A stretch of 13,645 nt of DNA, from the NCBI GenBank assembly GCA_002338385.1, contig DDIE01000070.1:531-14175 (forward strand), read 5' to 3'. Below are positions 1-7,320 of this stretch, one piece after another. Both the position numbers and the translations under genes were made by a program. The stretch is from Proteobacteria bacterium UBA1858. GTDB lineage: Bacteria > Pseudomonadota > Gammaproteobacteria > UBA4575. Numbering within the stretch: position 1 is the stretch's first letter; each line of letters begins with the position of its first letter. The notes under the pieces are model-generated. The model did not search any database, was not told the origin of the DNA, and saw only the letters and a list, made by a program, of their open reading frames with translations.

Positions 1-536
1 TCGAAAAAGCACATCCAGATGTATTCAATCTGTTCCTGCAGGTATTGGATGATGGACGCCTGACCGATAGCCATGGACGCACCGTCGATTTCCGTAACAG
101 TGTTATTGTCATGACCTCAAATATTGCCAGTGACCGCATTCTTGCTGCGCAAAATAATAGTGAGGCTGATCTGCGTCAGATGCTGGATACAGAGCTACGC
201 GCAGTGTTCAAGCCTGAGTTCCTTAATCGCATCGATGAAACTGTTATTTTCAATCCGTTGGGCCAAGAGCAAATCGCAATCATCACCCAGCTTCAACTGG
301 ATGCATTGGATCAACGTCTGCAAGCGCAAGAACTGACGCTCAATGTGTCTGATCAGGTGGTGACATTAATTGGTCAACGTGGCTTTGATCCTGCATATGG
401 TGCCCGCCCTCTCAAAAGAGCCATTGTCGAACTGGTCGAACAACCGCTGGCAAAAGCTATTCTAGCGGGTGAGTTCATGGCCGGTGACTGCATTAATGTT
501 GACTGGCATGACGAGCAGATAGTACTCAGCAAATAA
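1..536 (+). CDS. clpB: ClpB disaggregase, C-terminal part (5' end outside window)
   Basis: This is the last 177 codons of the AAA+ chaperone ClpB, read from base 3. ClpB is a cytosolic hexameric ATPase that pulls proteins out of heat-induced aggregates together with DnaK/DnaJ/GrpE. The fragment begins just after the Walker B motif of the second nucleotide-binding domain (EKAHPDVFN), then shows LQVLDDGRLTD, the sensor-1 segment VIVMTSN, the arginine-finger segment FLNRIDE and the sensor-2 motif GARPLKR, followed by the small C-terminal domain. It ends at TAA at a length matching E. coli ClpB, so the 3' end is intact. The segment between sensor 1 and the arginine finger is less like E. coli than the rest. 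Heat-shock control would lie upstream, outside the window. The identification is firm; ClpA and ClpC are less likely because the C-terminal region follows ClpB. Confidence 0.96.
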   Translation, partial: EKAHPDVFNLFLQVLDDGRLTDSHGRTVDFRNSVIVMTSNIASDRILAAQNNSEADLRQMLDTELRAVFKPEFLNRIDETVIFNPLGQEQIAIITQLQLDALDQRLQAQELTLNVSDQVVTLIGQRGFDPAYGARPLKRAIVELVEQPLAKAILAGEFMAGDCINVDWHDEQIVLSK

Positions 537-634
537 ACGTATCCCGGCAGCTATTACAAGACAGCAGAGAGCTTATCAATAGCTATAGTCATATCATCCC
601 TACTGAAAATTCAAAGAATCAAGATTGTGTTAAA

Positions 635-919
635 TTGATAAGTAGAATCACTCAATTATCAAAAAGAGAGTTTCAAATCTTATCACTATTAATGCTAGGA
701 ATAAGAAACAAAGAAATTGCTTATAAACTGAATCTCAGCGTGCGCACTATTGAATTACACAGAAGCCACATCAACGATAAACTGAAGGTAAAAATATTAA
801 TAGAACTCTCAAGTATCTTCCTATCAGCCGATCATTCCTGTCTTGCCTACTTTAAATCAATCATCAATCAATCCGGCCTGCAATCTGATATTGGCAGGCT
901 TCAGCACAAGAATAAATAG
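635..919 (+). CDS. FixJ/LuxR-type HTH protein without receiver domain, probably a remnant
   Basis: A 94-residue reading frame from a TTG codon. Residues about 7-60 form a GerE/LuxR helix-turn-helix: LSKREFQIL, then NKEIAYKLNLSVRTIELHRS, then INDKL. The 'HR' after the recognition helix is typical of the FixJ/TodT/TtrR branch of response regulators, which bind DNA once an N-terminal receiver is phosphorylated. No receiver is present. The frame is open upstream to about base 512, inside the end of clpB, and encodes a helix-like stretch (VSRQLLQDSREL) resembling the linker that precedes the HTH in FixJ proteins, but this stretch contains no ATG or GTG start. The TTG has no clear Shine-Dalgarno sequence. 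The gene is more AT-rich than its neighbours, and the last 35 residues match nothing I know. I read it as the 3' part of a regulator gene that lost its receiver; a small functional HTH protein is possible. Confidence 0.55.
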   Translation: MISRITQLSKREFQILSLLMLGIRNKEIAYKLNLSVRTIELHRSHINDKLKVKILIELSSIFLSADHSCLAYFKSIINQSGLQSDIGRLQHKNK

Positions 920-1147
920 AGTGAACGCTGAGCTATCGGCTGGCTAAGCCAATCATTTTGCGTGATGAGATATAGCGCGCAGTTCTATAGCGGTCAAATA
1001 ACCATAATCTAGGCATCAAAAGTCACAGCCATAACTGTTTGTTCGTATTACCTTAAGTTTCATATCAACTAGTTTCAGTCTGATCTGTAATTACATTAGG
1101 GACTTCATAGGAAAGGCAAAAGCATGGCTAGTGGATCCAGAATGTAA
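920..1147. other. Intergenic region without a recognisable gene
   Basis: I find no convincing gene or RNA here on either strand. A seven-codon frame at 1124 (ATG to TAA at 1145-1147) preceded by AGGAAAGGC looks like chance. Minus-strand frames are broken by stops and give no family I recognise. Together with the HTH remnant upstream and the palindromic element downstream, the stretch looks like decayed or rearranged DNA between clpB and the ABC gene cluster. Confidence 0.5.
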
Positions 1148-1187
1148 AAGGAATACCACTGGTATGAATTGTATAAAAAAATTCCTT
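1148..1187. repeat. Nested inverted repeat with ATACCA-c-TGGTAT dyad
   Basis: A perfect 6+1+6 dyad (ATACCA at 1153-1158, TGGTAT at 1160-1165) lies inside a second, wider pair of inverted arms, AAGGAAT (1148-1154) and ATTCCTT (1181-1187). The inner dyad has the shape of a dimeric-regulator operator. Its direct abutment to the long palindrome that follows suggests instead that it belongs to the same repeated element. The sequence symmetry is certain; the role is not known. Confidence 0.45.
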
Positions 1188-1310
1188 AAATTCGCTCAGG
1201 CAAGTGCGAGACAAGGCGAAAGTGCTCGAAAACAATCGAGTTTACATGTAGTAAATGAGATTTTTTGAGGGTGCTTTCAACGCCGTATCGTGCCGGCTGA
1301 GTAGAATTTA
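1187..1310. repeat. Long imperfect palindrome, MITE-like or REP-like element
   Basis: About 124 bp that fold back on themselves almost end to end. The outer arms are TAAATTC (1187-1193) and GAATTTA (1304-1310), exact inverted copies. Inside, CTCAG pairs with CTGAG, the segment around 1212-1224 (ACAAGGCGAAAGTG) is an imperfect match to the complement of 1270-1288, and the centre holds CGAGTTTACATG facing CATGTAGTAAATGAG-like sequence. It has no coding capacity. The shape suits a non-autonomous mobile or intergenic repeat that would form a long hairpin in RNA. From memory, similar palindromic repeats occur in multiple copies in some gammaproteobacterial genomes, but I cannot confirm that here. 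Its right end overlaps the stop codon of the minus-strand DUF4340 gene. Confidence 0.6.
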
Positions 1311-2330
1311 GTTGAGCATGTCTTCAGTGATGACCAGCACATCCTCTTCCCTTTTAAACATCGCCTCATAACTCACATTGGGCAACTTAAACACTCGTCC
1401 TTGGGATTTCTCTTGCACACGGGTCACGAACTCAGCTGGGCCACTGACATTAATAACAGCGTAGCGCTGCCCGTCGAGATCATAGGCTTCTAGCGCAATG
1501 ACACTGCCATCGTTGAGTTGATACTCAATATTTAAGCTGGCGCTATGCCCGGCTATTATTTCCCTTGTGGCCACGTCCAGTAGTTGGAAAGACGATAAGG
1601 CATTGCTGATTTGTTGCAACTCGGCATCCACGACCTGCGCCCTGGGATCACTCAAATTTGTTACTTTGAAATGACTTCCCTCTGGTGTGTTGGTGTCATG
1701 CTGATGTTCGATCAGCATGGTTGCACTGTCCGCTACAGTGACTGCGACCTGAGTGATTTGTTCCGGTTCGATGCTGAACAAGTCTTTCTCTAACCAGTGA
1801 GTAAGTTCATGCTTAACATCAATTTTCTGATCCACTAGCCAAGTGGTTGCCGCATCCGGCTCACGCACATAACGATTCTTGTTCAGCTGTGGTCCTGGGT
1901 TACCGATAATGAGAGCAGCGGATTGATCGGCATAATACAGTGTGACTTGCATACCTTGGGCATCTGCATGGCTGATAGCTTCAACGCCTAAACGTGCATA
2001 TAAGTCTGGATTGGAGGTTTTTTCTTCCAGCATTCGAGCTTCGAGTAAGGCCACTACCAGGCTACGTATTGTGGCAATCTCGGCAGGATAATTATCACGC
2101 TCCGCCACCTGCCAAGTCCCACCCTGTTTGTGGAGCGTAACCACGGTCGTATTGCCTGCGCCAGTGATGATAATTTTCTCTATCGAATTAACATGCGGTA
2201 ATACGTCAGCAAGTAAGACCTCACCTATCGATGCCGAGCGATTGATACTGTTTTGTTGACTGGAGATGTAGTAGCCGCCTACACCTAATAGCGTCAGCAG
2301 GATGAGCGCGAGTAATGATTTACTATTCAT
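1308..2330 (-). CDS. DUF4340 domain protein of a Gld-type ABC system
   Basis: A 340-residue protein with one N-terminal membrane anchor (about residues 5-23) and no lipobox, so most of the chain should lie in the periplasm. The body follows the DUF4340 pattern: an early segment on tracking a value (WQVAERDNYPAE), then ARLGVE, then a repeated fold with LIIGN and RYVREPDAATTWLVD. The family is regularly encoded after GldG-like proteins; its biochemical role is unknown. The gene is the last of the ABC cluster, 26 bases after the gldG-like stop, with only a weak upstream GGTG as a ribosome-binding site. Its TAA stop sits in the terminal bases of the palindromic element, so the present C-terminus (DMLN) may have been set or altered by that insertion. 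Confidence 0.85.
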   Translation of the reverse strand: MNSKSLLALILLTLLGVGGYYISSQQNSINRSASIGEVLLADVLPHVNSIEKIIITGAGNTTVVTLHKQGGTWQVAERDNYPAEIATIRSLVVALLEARMLEEKTSNPDLYARLGVEAISHADAQGMQVTLYYADQSAALIIGNPGPQLNKNRYVREPDAATTWLVDQKIDVKHELTHWLEKDLFSIEPEQITQVAVTVADSATMLIEHQHDTNTPEGSHFKVTNLSDPRAQVVDAELQQISNALSSFQLLDVATREIIAGHSASLNIEYQLNDGSVIALEAYDLDGQRYAVINVSGPAEFVTRVQEKSQGRVFKLPNVSYEAMFKREEDVLVITEDMLN

Positions 2331-2356
2331 AGTTGCTGGACGAACACCTGTTTAGT

Positions 2357-4234
2357 TCATGAGTGAGTATGATGTTGCACCCGTTTCTTGGCCCGTACAG
2401 CCGACAGGAGCAGCGCCATGATGGTTAGCACCAATGGCATCAGGCCGATGTTAATCGCTTTCAGCCAGTTGCCGAGTGACTCAATATTTTTATCTAACTC
2501 ATGGCGTACTTTGCGCAGCTGTTTACGCACTTGCAGTTTCTCATCCTGGAAGCGGGCAATTTCTGCACGTTGTTCATCACTCATCATGAGTGCGCTGTCA
2601 TCATCCCGCTGAGCTTGTAGCTGGCTGATTTTTTGTTCGGTCTGACGCAGCTTATTTTGTAACGCCTGCTCTTGTGCACGGAACTGATCATCTGCATCAC
2701 GCCGCAGAGCTTCTACGCGGGTAAAGGGCTTAGTCGCTGTAGCACGCCCGCGCACACTGATTAGATCGGAACTGCCGAGCAGATTATCCACAATGTTGAC
2801 TGCAAAGTTTCCATTCGATGCCCATGCGTCCATAATCTTTTGACCGAGGAAGTCTTGCACATTCACCCACATCCGATCAGTCAACATATCCACATCCGTC
2901 ACGACAACAATATTCACGCGCTCGGTGGCCTGACCAATGTGGGCCTGGCTCACTTCAGCGTCTGCTGGGGGGCCTTCAGGAAATGCTGACTGTGGCTGCA
3001 TGGCAAAGCGTCCAGCGACGGCATAGTTTTCACCGGTGGCGGCATAGCCTTCAGCCAGACTGGATACCTTAGGCAAGAAGCGGAACTTGGCGCTTTCAAA
3101 CGGCATCGCCTCGGTACTACTCTGAATGAGCGCTTCAAATTCTACCTCGGCATCAGCTTGCGGTTTAACCATCCCGGCCATGGCCATGGTGATTACATCC
3201 AAGCCTGAGGTCATCACGTTGTCATCCGCCAAGGCGCTCTTGTCCAGACCTAGGATTGCGTAATGACGTGCCTGCTGGCCATTGCCAGTATCAATTGTGA
3301 GTGCATATTTACGATCACCCAATACCTGTGCTGGGGTGTAATCAATGCCCCAAGCAGCGAATAATTTATTCAATGTTGAGCTGCGCACGCCTTCGGCTTC
3401 AATAGGTGAATTAGGATCCATTGCAGGGACATCAGCTTCTGCATAGGGATCGACATAAACAATGAGATTACCGCCCTGCATAACGAATTGGTCAATGGCA
3501 TACAGTGTTTTCAGTCCTAAATCCTTCGGGTGCACGACCATTAATACTTCTAAGTCGTCGGCAAATTTTCCCTCTGCGAAATCGATATTACGAACATCGT
3601 ATAACTGTTGCAGTTGGGTCGTGACCGCCCAAGGATCTCGAATACGTTGAGTCTCAACATCAAATGAGGAAAACATAGGTACGCGGGACAACAAACCGAC
3701 CACGGGTTTTTTGGTATTGGTCAAAGTGTAAATCAGCTTACTGACGTCGTACTCTAGAAACTGTTCTTTATTCGGTTGAAAGAAGGCAATTGTCTCGGTG
3801 TCGCCAACCGAGTTGCTGCCCGCGAGGCCAAAATAAATGCTTTGTCCGGTGGCGCCAGTAGGTACACCTTGCAAGCCAAACTCAGTCGCCTGATCTTCCT
3901 GCTCTGAATAAGCCACTGGATCAATTACATTGAGGGTGATTTTACCCTTTGATAGTTGCGCATACTCCTGCAACAGCTCGTTGACACGCTTGGCATAAGT
4001 ACGCAGTTGGGGTATGTCCTTACTCGCTTGATCGGAGAAAAAGTAATGCAGAGTAATCGGCTCTTGAATAGTTTGCACAATATTCAAGGTGCCCTGAGAT
4101 AAGGTATACAGACGATTCTCGGTCAGATCGATACGCGAACCTTTCAACAGATTGCCACTGAGCATATTGATCAATACAAAGAGGAACGCCAGCACGACCA
4201 GACCACTGTAACTGAGAGTAGTTTTATTATGCAT
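2357..4234 (-). CDS. GldG-like ABC transporter auxiliary protein
   Basis: A 625-residue membrane protein of the GldG/ABC-type auxiliary family. Residues about 9-31 form a first transmembrane segment, followed by the family signature RIDLTENRLYTLSQGT, an extracytoplasmic alpha/beta region (ITLNVIDP, then a stretch around QPNKEQFLEYDVSKLIY, then KKPVVGLLS), a long second half, a charged coiled coil at about 518-587, and a closing transmembrane helix at about 593-613. In Bacteroidetes GldG works with GldA and GldF and is linked to gliding and secretion; in non-gliding Proteobacteria the substrate is unknown. The start lies 3 bases after the permease stop, with AAGGCGAG about 7 bases upstream as ribosome-binding site, so the two are co-translated. 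The coiled coil between periplasmic domain and last helix is the most distinctive visible feature. Family identity is firm, function open. Confidence 0.88.
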   Translation of the reverse strand: MHNKTTLSYSGLVVLAFLFVLINMLSGNLLKGSRIDLTENRLYTLSQGTLNIVQTIQEPITLHYFFSDQASKDIPQLRTYAKRVNELLQEYAQLSKGKITLNVIDPVAYSEQEDQATEFGLQGVPTGATGQSIYFGLAGSNSVGDTETIAFFQPNKEQFLEYDVSKLIYTLTNTKKPVVGLLSRVPMFSSFDVETQRIRDPWAVTTQLQQLYDVRNIDFAEGKFADDLEVLMVVHPKDLGLKTLYAIDQFVMQGGNLIVYVDPYAEADVPAMDPNSPIEAEGVRSSTLNKLFAAWGIDYTPAQVLGDRKYALTIDTGNGQQARHYAILGLDKSALADDNVMTSGLDVITMAMAGMVKPQADAEVEFEALIQSSTEAMPFESAKFRFLPKVSSLAEGYAATGENYAVAGRFAMQPQSAFPEGPPADAEVSQAHIGQATERVNIVVVTDVDMLTDRMWVNVQDFLGQKIMDAWASNGNFAVNIVDNLLGSSDLISVRGRATATKPFTRVEALRRDADDQFRAQEQALQNKLRQTEQKISQLQAQRDDDSALMMSDEQRAEIARFQDEKLQVRKQLRKVRHELDKNIESLGNWLKAINIGLMPLVLTIMALLLSAVRAKKRVQHHTHS

Positions 4235-4237
4235 AAC

Positions 4238-4987
4238 TTAACTCGCCTTCTTCATTTCGATAATGACCGCATTGGCGTATAACCAAGCGCCTATCAAAGT
4301 GGCAAAATAAATGATATCGCGGATATCGATGACACCCTTACTGATCGAGGCATAGTGGGTCAAAAAGCTCAGTGATGCGATAGCATCAACCACTGGCTGT
4401 GGTGCCCAGCCACGGAAAAAATCTAATACGATGGGAAAACCACTTAACAGAAAAGCAAAGCATATAACCACGCTGATGATAAAGGCGATGACTTGATTTT
4501 TGGTACTGGCCGATACGCATGCACCAATGGCAAGAAAACCTCCAGCCATCAGCAGACTGCCGATGTAAGCCGCTAGAATAACGCCGTTGTCGGGGTCACC
4601 TAAGTAATTAACAGTGATCCACAGTGGGAAGGTCAAGGCCAGTGCTGAGGCGGTGAATAGCCAGGCCGCCAAAAATTTACCAATGACCGCTTCCAGCATG
4701 GTGATGGGTAGCGTGAGTAATAATTCTATGCTGCCAGATTTGCGTTCTTCGGCCCACAAGCGCATCGAAATGGCAGGCACTAAAAACAAGTACAACCAGG
4801 GATGAAAATTAAAGAAAGGTGCCAAATCAGCTTGACCACGTTCATAGAAACTACCCAGATTAAATGTCATGGCGCCACTCAAGACTAGAAAAATGACAAT
4901 GAATACGTAAGCGACTGGAGTGGCAAAATAACTTTGCAACTCACGTTTAAAGATCACGCCAACATTTTTAATTGTAAGATTGCTCAT
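4238..4987 (-). CDS. ABC-2 type permease, GldF-like
   Basis: A 249-residue integral membrane protein with about six helices (roughly 24-44, 62-80, 104-125, 137-158, 168-190, 223-244). After the second helix it carries the conserved ABC-2 segment LWAEERKSGSIELLLTLPI (about 78-95), which in this family couples to the ATPase. The amphipathic N-terminus (KNVGVIFKRELQSYF) is also typical. It should form the inner-membrane channel of the exporter-like complex with the ATPase encoded upstream and the GldG-like protein encoded downstream. Its ATG overlaps the ATPase stop by 4 bases (ATGA), with GGAG 8 bases upstream inside the ATPase gene, a standard coupling arrangement. The transported molecule cannot be read from the sequence. 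Confidence 0.9.
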   Translation of the reverse strand: MSNLTIKNVGVIFKRELQSYFATPVAYVFIVIFLVLSGAMTFNLGSFYERGQADLAPFFNFHPWLYLFLVPAISMRLWAEERKSGSIELLLTLPITMLEAVIGKFLAAWLFTASALALTFPLWITVNYLGDPDNGVILAAYIGSLLMAGGFLAIGACVSASTKNQVIAFIISVVICFAFLLSGFPIVLDFFRGWAPQPVVDAIASLSFLTHYASISKGVIDIRDIIYFATLIGAWLYANAVIIEMKKAS

Positions 4988-5709
4988 GATACATTCTCCG
5001 CTGCAGTGACTTGTCGGAATACGTCATCCATACGGCCGCTGGGTGATTGTGCCAACAGGGCTTGCGGTGTGTCATCGACCAAAATACGTCCATTGGCAAT
5101 GATAATGGCACGTGAGCAGATCACGTCGACCTCTTCCAGAATATGCGTCGAGATAACAACAATTTTATCTTTCGCCATACCCTTGATGAGTTCACGCACT
5201 TCATATTTTTGATTAGGATCAAGCCCGTCGGTGGGTTCATCCAAGATCAACACTTGAGGATCGTGTAATATGGCCTGTGCCAGACCGACCCGCCGCTTAA
5301 ACCCCTTGGATAGTGTCTCAATCGGACGATTAATTATTTGTTCTAAATGGAGCTGTTGAATCACCGTATCGATGCGATCCTTTCTGTGGCTACCGGTGAG
5401 TTGCCGCACATCGGCAATAAATGACAGAAATTGTTGCGCGGTCATCTCCGCATAACTGGGGGCGCCCTCAGGGAGATAGCCAATATGTTGTTTCGCTGCG
5501 CGCGCATCACCCTCGACTGGATGGCCACAGACATTGATTGTGCCGGAGCTTGGCGCTAGAAAACCTGTCACCATTTTCATGGTCGTTGATTTACCAGCGC
5601 CGTTAGGCCCTAAGAATCCGAGAACCTCACCCGATTCGACCTTAAAAGAGAGATTATCGACTGCGGTCAAGCGGCCGAATGTTTTGACTAGATTACTGAT
5701 TTCTATCAT
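4984..5709 (-). CDS. ABC transporter ATP-binding protein, GldA-like
   Basis: A 241-residue nucleotide-binding subunit with all ABC motifs: Walker A GPNGAGKST (34-42), signature LSKGFKRR (133-140), Walker B VLILDEP (153-159), D-loop GLDP and H-loop histidine 189 in ISTHILEE. The Q-loop position reads YLPEG, with glutamate in place of glutamine, and the signature is LSKGF rather than LSGGQ; both variations are common in this branch. It powers the ABC-2 permease encoded next. It is first in the tight cluster; 152 bases separate it from nudF on the same strand, enough for its own promoter, and no clear Shine-Dalgarno precedes the ATG. Close relatives include the NosF/CcmA-type ATPases, but the GldG and DUF4340 neighbours favour the Gld type. 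Confidence 0.92.
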   Translation of the reverse strand: MIEISNLVKTFGRLTAVDNLSFKVESGEVLGFLGPNGAGKSTTMKMVTGFLAPSSGTINVCGHPVEGDARAAKQHIGYLPEGAPSYAEMTAQQFLSFIADVRQLTGSHRKDRIDTVIQQLHLEQIINRPIETLSKGFKRRVGLAQAILHDPQVLILDEPTDGLDPNQKYEVRELIKGMAKDKIVVISTHILEEVDVICSRAIIIANGRILVDDTPQALLAQSPSGRMDDVFRQVTAAENVS

Positions 5710-5795
5710 GTGTTGAGCATTATTATTGTTAGTTTTATGTGGACTTAACGCGTGAGATTTTTACCCCAAAGGCAAGCACACTGCAAGCTTCTCAC

Positions 5796-5808
5796 AAATC
5801 AGTGATTT
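5796..5808. promoter_or_regulatory. Short dyad AAATCA-g-TGATTT upstream of the ABC cluster
   Basis: A perfect 6+1+6 palindrome in the 152-base gap between nudF and the ABC ATPase gene, about 87 bases before the ATPase start. It could be an operator for the ABC genes or a small hairpin after nudF. It has no GC-rich stem, so a terminator is unlikely. Only the symmetry is observed. Confidence 0.25.
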
Positions 5809-5861
5809 ATTCCTGCCTGGGTGGCTATCAATGTGCGCTTAGCAATACCAAAACACGTCGC

Positions 5862-6473
5862 TCAATCTGCACTGGATGCTAACCAGGTGTGTCTGATTGA
5901 TGATTTATTAACCAACAACCATTGCAAGGCAATAATACCAATAGCGGAGCACATTTCACCCTCACTGAGCATGCTTGGGATCGCCTGCAAAGGCACTGCA
6001 CTGACGAGAATATCTTCGTTTTCCTGCGCCAGACCCGCATGCACTTGGATGTCGTCAACCGCTACTCTCGCCAGATATAACTGGACCCACTCTGCCAGAC
6101 CACCGGGACTGGTATAGAACTCTGAAATTGGCAAAAGTTCCGTTGCTACACAACCTGTCTCCTCATGACATTCGCGTCTGGCGGCGTGCTCGGGCTGCTC
6201 ATGTTCGGCACGTAATCCTGCCACAATTTCTTTCAACCAGGGGGATCTGCCAGCCATAGCGCCAACCCGAAATTGTTCCACAATAACCACTTTGTCCTGC
6301 ACCGGATCATAGGGCAACACGGCGACCGTATTCTGACGATGGACTAACTCACGCTGCACATTGGTACACTCACCACCTGCGAACTTGGCATATGATAATT
6401 GCAGCTGGTCGACTTTAAAGTGACCATCATACACTCTGGCTTGTTGATGAATTTTCCATTTCATCTTACTCAT
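5862..6473 (-). CDS. nudF: ADP-ribose pyrophosphatase (Nudix hydrolase)
   Basis: A 203-residue cytosolic hydrolase that splits ADP-ribose into AMP and ribose 5-phosphate, removing a reactive sugar. The full Nudix box is present: G86, E92, R100-E101, E104-E105 and G107 (GX5EX7REXXEEXG), with the glutamates that hold magnesium. The following YTSPGG (120-125) puts a proline about 16 residues after the box, a mark of the ADP-ribose subfamily. The N-terminal part (VLPYDP, VIVEQFRVG) matches NudF. The length fits E. coli NudF (about 209). The ATG has AAGGA 10 bases upstream; a second ATG at codon 4 is possible. It lies 47 bases after moaE on the same strand and may share its transcript. The link to Moco genes looks positional rather than functional. 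Confidence 0.92.
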   Translation of the reverse strand: MSKMKWKIHQQARVYDGHFKVDQLQLSYAKFAGGECTNVQRELVHRQNTVAVLPYDPVQDKVVIVEQFRVGAMAGRSPWLKEIVAGLRAEHEQPEHAARRECHEETGCVATELLPISEFYTSPGGLAEWVQLYLARVAVDDIQVHAGLAQENEDILVSAVPLQAIPSMLSEGEMCSAIGIIALQWLLVNKSSIRHTWLASSAD

Positions 6474-6520
6474 GCTGACTATGTCCTTGGCTTAAGTTGT
6501 AGAGAACAAATAGGGCGATA

Positions 6521-6961
6521 TCAGAACCCAGGAGTATTTTTCTCAACCCAGCGACTGCCTTCCAGTAGGGTCTCTTTTTTCCAGAATGGTGCCTGTGATT
6601 TGAGCGCTTCCATGACCATCCGATTCGCCTCATAGGCTGCTTTTCGATGGCTGCTCCATACCGCGACACAGACGATGGCATCGCCAGGCAGAATCTCACC
6701 CACCCGGTGAGCAATAGCGATATCAATCAAGCCCCACTCGTCTACCGCCTGTTGCGCAAGCTTGTGCAAAAACTTGTCTGTCATTTCCGGATAATGCTCT
6801 AGCACCATGGCCGTCACTTCATCGCCCTCATTATAATCACGCATGGTACCGAAAAATATCGCCGTCGCCCCAAAGGCTGGCTGCTCTGAGTGCCGCTGTT
6901 GCTCATACAGCTGCACCCATTGATAAGGATCGTAGCTGTGTTCCAGGATTTCAATTTTCAC
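6521..6961 (-). CDS. moaE: Molybdopterin synthase catalytic subunit MoaE
   Basis: A 146-residue protein that, with the sulfur carrier MoaD, adds two sulfurs to cyclic pyranopterin monophosphate to make molybdopterin in the cytosol. The family pattern is complete: FFGTMRDYNEGD (36-47), LEHYPEMT (54-61), IAHRVGEILPGD (83-94), SSHRKAAYEA (103-112) and LKSQAPFWKKE. Lysines 121 and 128 have the same spacing as the catalytic K119 and K126 of E. coli MoaE. The start is a GTG without a visible Shine-Dalgarno; no better start exists before the conserved core. MoaD is not encoded next to it, which is unusual since moaD and moaE are often adjacent. It is divergent from the DUF2007 gene across 65 bases. 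Confidence 0.95.
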   Translation of the reverse strand: MKIEILEHSYDPYQWVQLYEQQRHSEQPAFGATAIFFGTMRDYNEGDEVTAMVLEHYPEMTDKFLHKLAQQAVDEWGLIDIAIAHRVGEILPGDAIVCVAVWSSHRKAAYEANRMVMEALKSQAPFWKKETLLEGSRWVEKNTPGF

Positions 6962-6996
6962 AATAAGGGGTTTCAGTTGTGCGATAATAGAGACAC

Positions 6997-7002
6997 TATA
7001 AT
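6997..7002 (+). promoter_or_regulatory. Candidate -10 box TATAAT before the DUF2007 gene
   Basis: A perfect TATAAT lies 24 bases before the GTG of the DUF2007 gene, in the 65-base divergent gap with moaE. No good -35 hexamer is present at 16-18 bases (CAGTTG at 17). The transcript would begin near base 7009, just before the AGGGTGG ribosome-binding site. This is weak evidence for a sigma-70 promoter. Confidence 0.3.
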
Positions 7003-7026
7003 AATCACTCAGGGTGGCAAAATATA

Positions 7027-7245
7027 GTGAAAACCCTCATCCATGCACAGGACTTAATTGAGGCCAATTTAATCAAAAATCTGCTCACAACAGAGCATAT
7101 CGAAGCGGCTATTCTGGGCGAATATTTACAGGGGGCGATGGGTGAGTTACCGGCCTCAGATCTCATTAGAGTCGTAGTCGCTGATGATCAGCTTGAGCGT
7201 GCCCAGCAACTACTGTCTGATTACTTCGACAGTGTGAGTATGTAA
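7027..7245 (+). CDS. DUF2007 small protein
   Basis: A 72-residue cytosolic protein of the DUF2007 family (annotated as putative prokaryotic signal-transducing proteins, with no proven function). The family pattern is clear: an opening strand and helix with DLIEANLIKNLL, the core GEYLQGAMGELP (about 33-44), the strand IRVVVADDQ, and a closing helix ERAQQLLSDYF. These are small ferredoxin-like alpha/beta folds. The start is GTG, chosen because AGGGTGG lies 9 bases upstream and because the family begins with this strand. It is divergent from moaE and 126 bases upstream of moaB on the same strand. Family assignment is good; the role is unknown. Confidence 0.85.
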   Translation: MKTLIHAQDLIEANLIKNLLTTEHIEAAILGEYLQGAMGELPASDLIRVVVADDQLERAQQLLSDYFDSVSM

Positions 7246-7291
7246 TCAGATATTGTGAATATCATATCCGGTGATACGCTGGCTAACTGGC

Positions 7292-7320
7292 TTGTGAGTC
7301 AATTTTTAATGTCGCATACT
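7292..7320 (+). promoter_or_regulatory. Candidate sigma-70 promoter for moaB
   Basis: TTGTGA (7292-7297) and CATACT (7315-7320) are each four-of-six matches to consensus and are 17 bases apart. The predicted start of transcription, near 7327, leaves a leader of about 45 bases before the moaB ATG. The upstream gap also carries a small dyad GATATT-gtg-AATATC (7249-7263) right after the DUF2007 stop. Prediction by eye only. Confidence 0.33.

Noticed and set aside
936..955. Hairpin TGGC-TAA-GCCA followed by ATCATTTT as a terminator for the HTH gene
   Set aside because: The stem is only four pairs with a three-base loop and the T-run is separated and short.
1124..1147. Small frame ATG-to-TAA with an AGGA-like site upstream
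   Set aside because: Seven codons, no family and no context; consistent with chance in non-coding DNA.
2388..3650. Open frames on the plus strand opposite the GldG-like gene
   Set aside because: They are antisense to a clearly conserved protein, lack family similarity and have no ribosome-binding sites.
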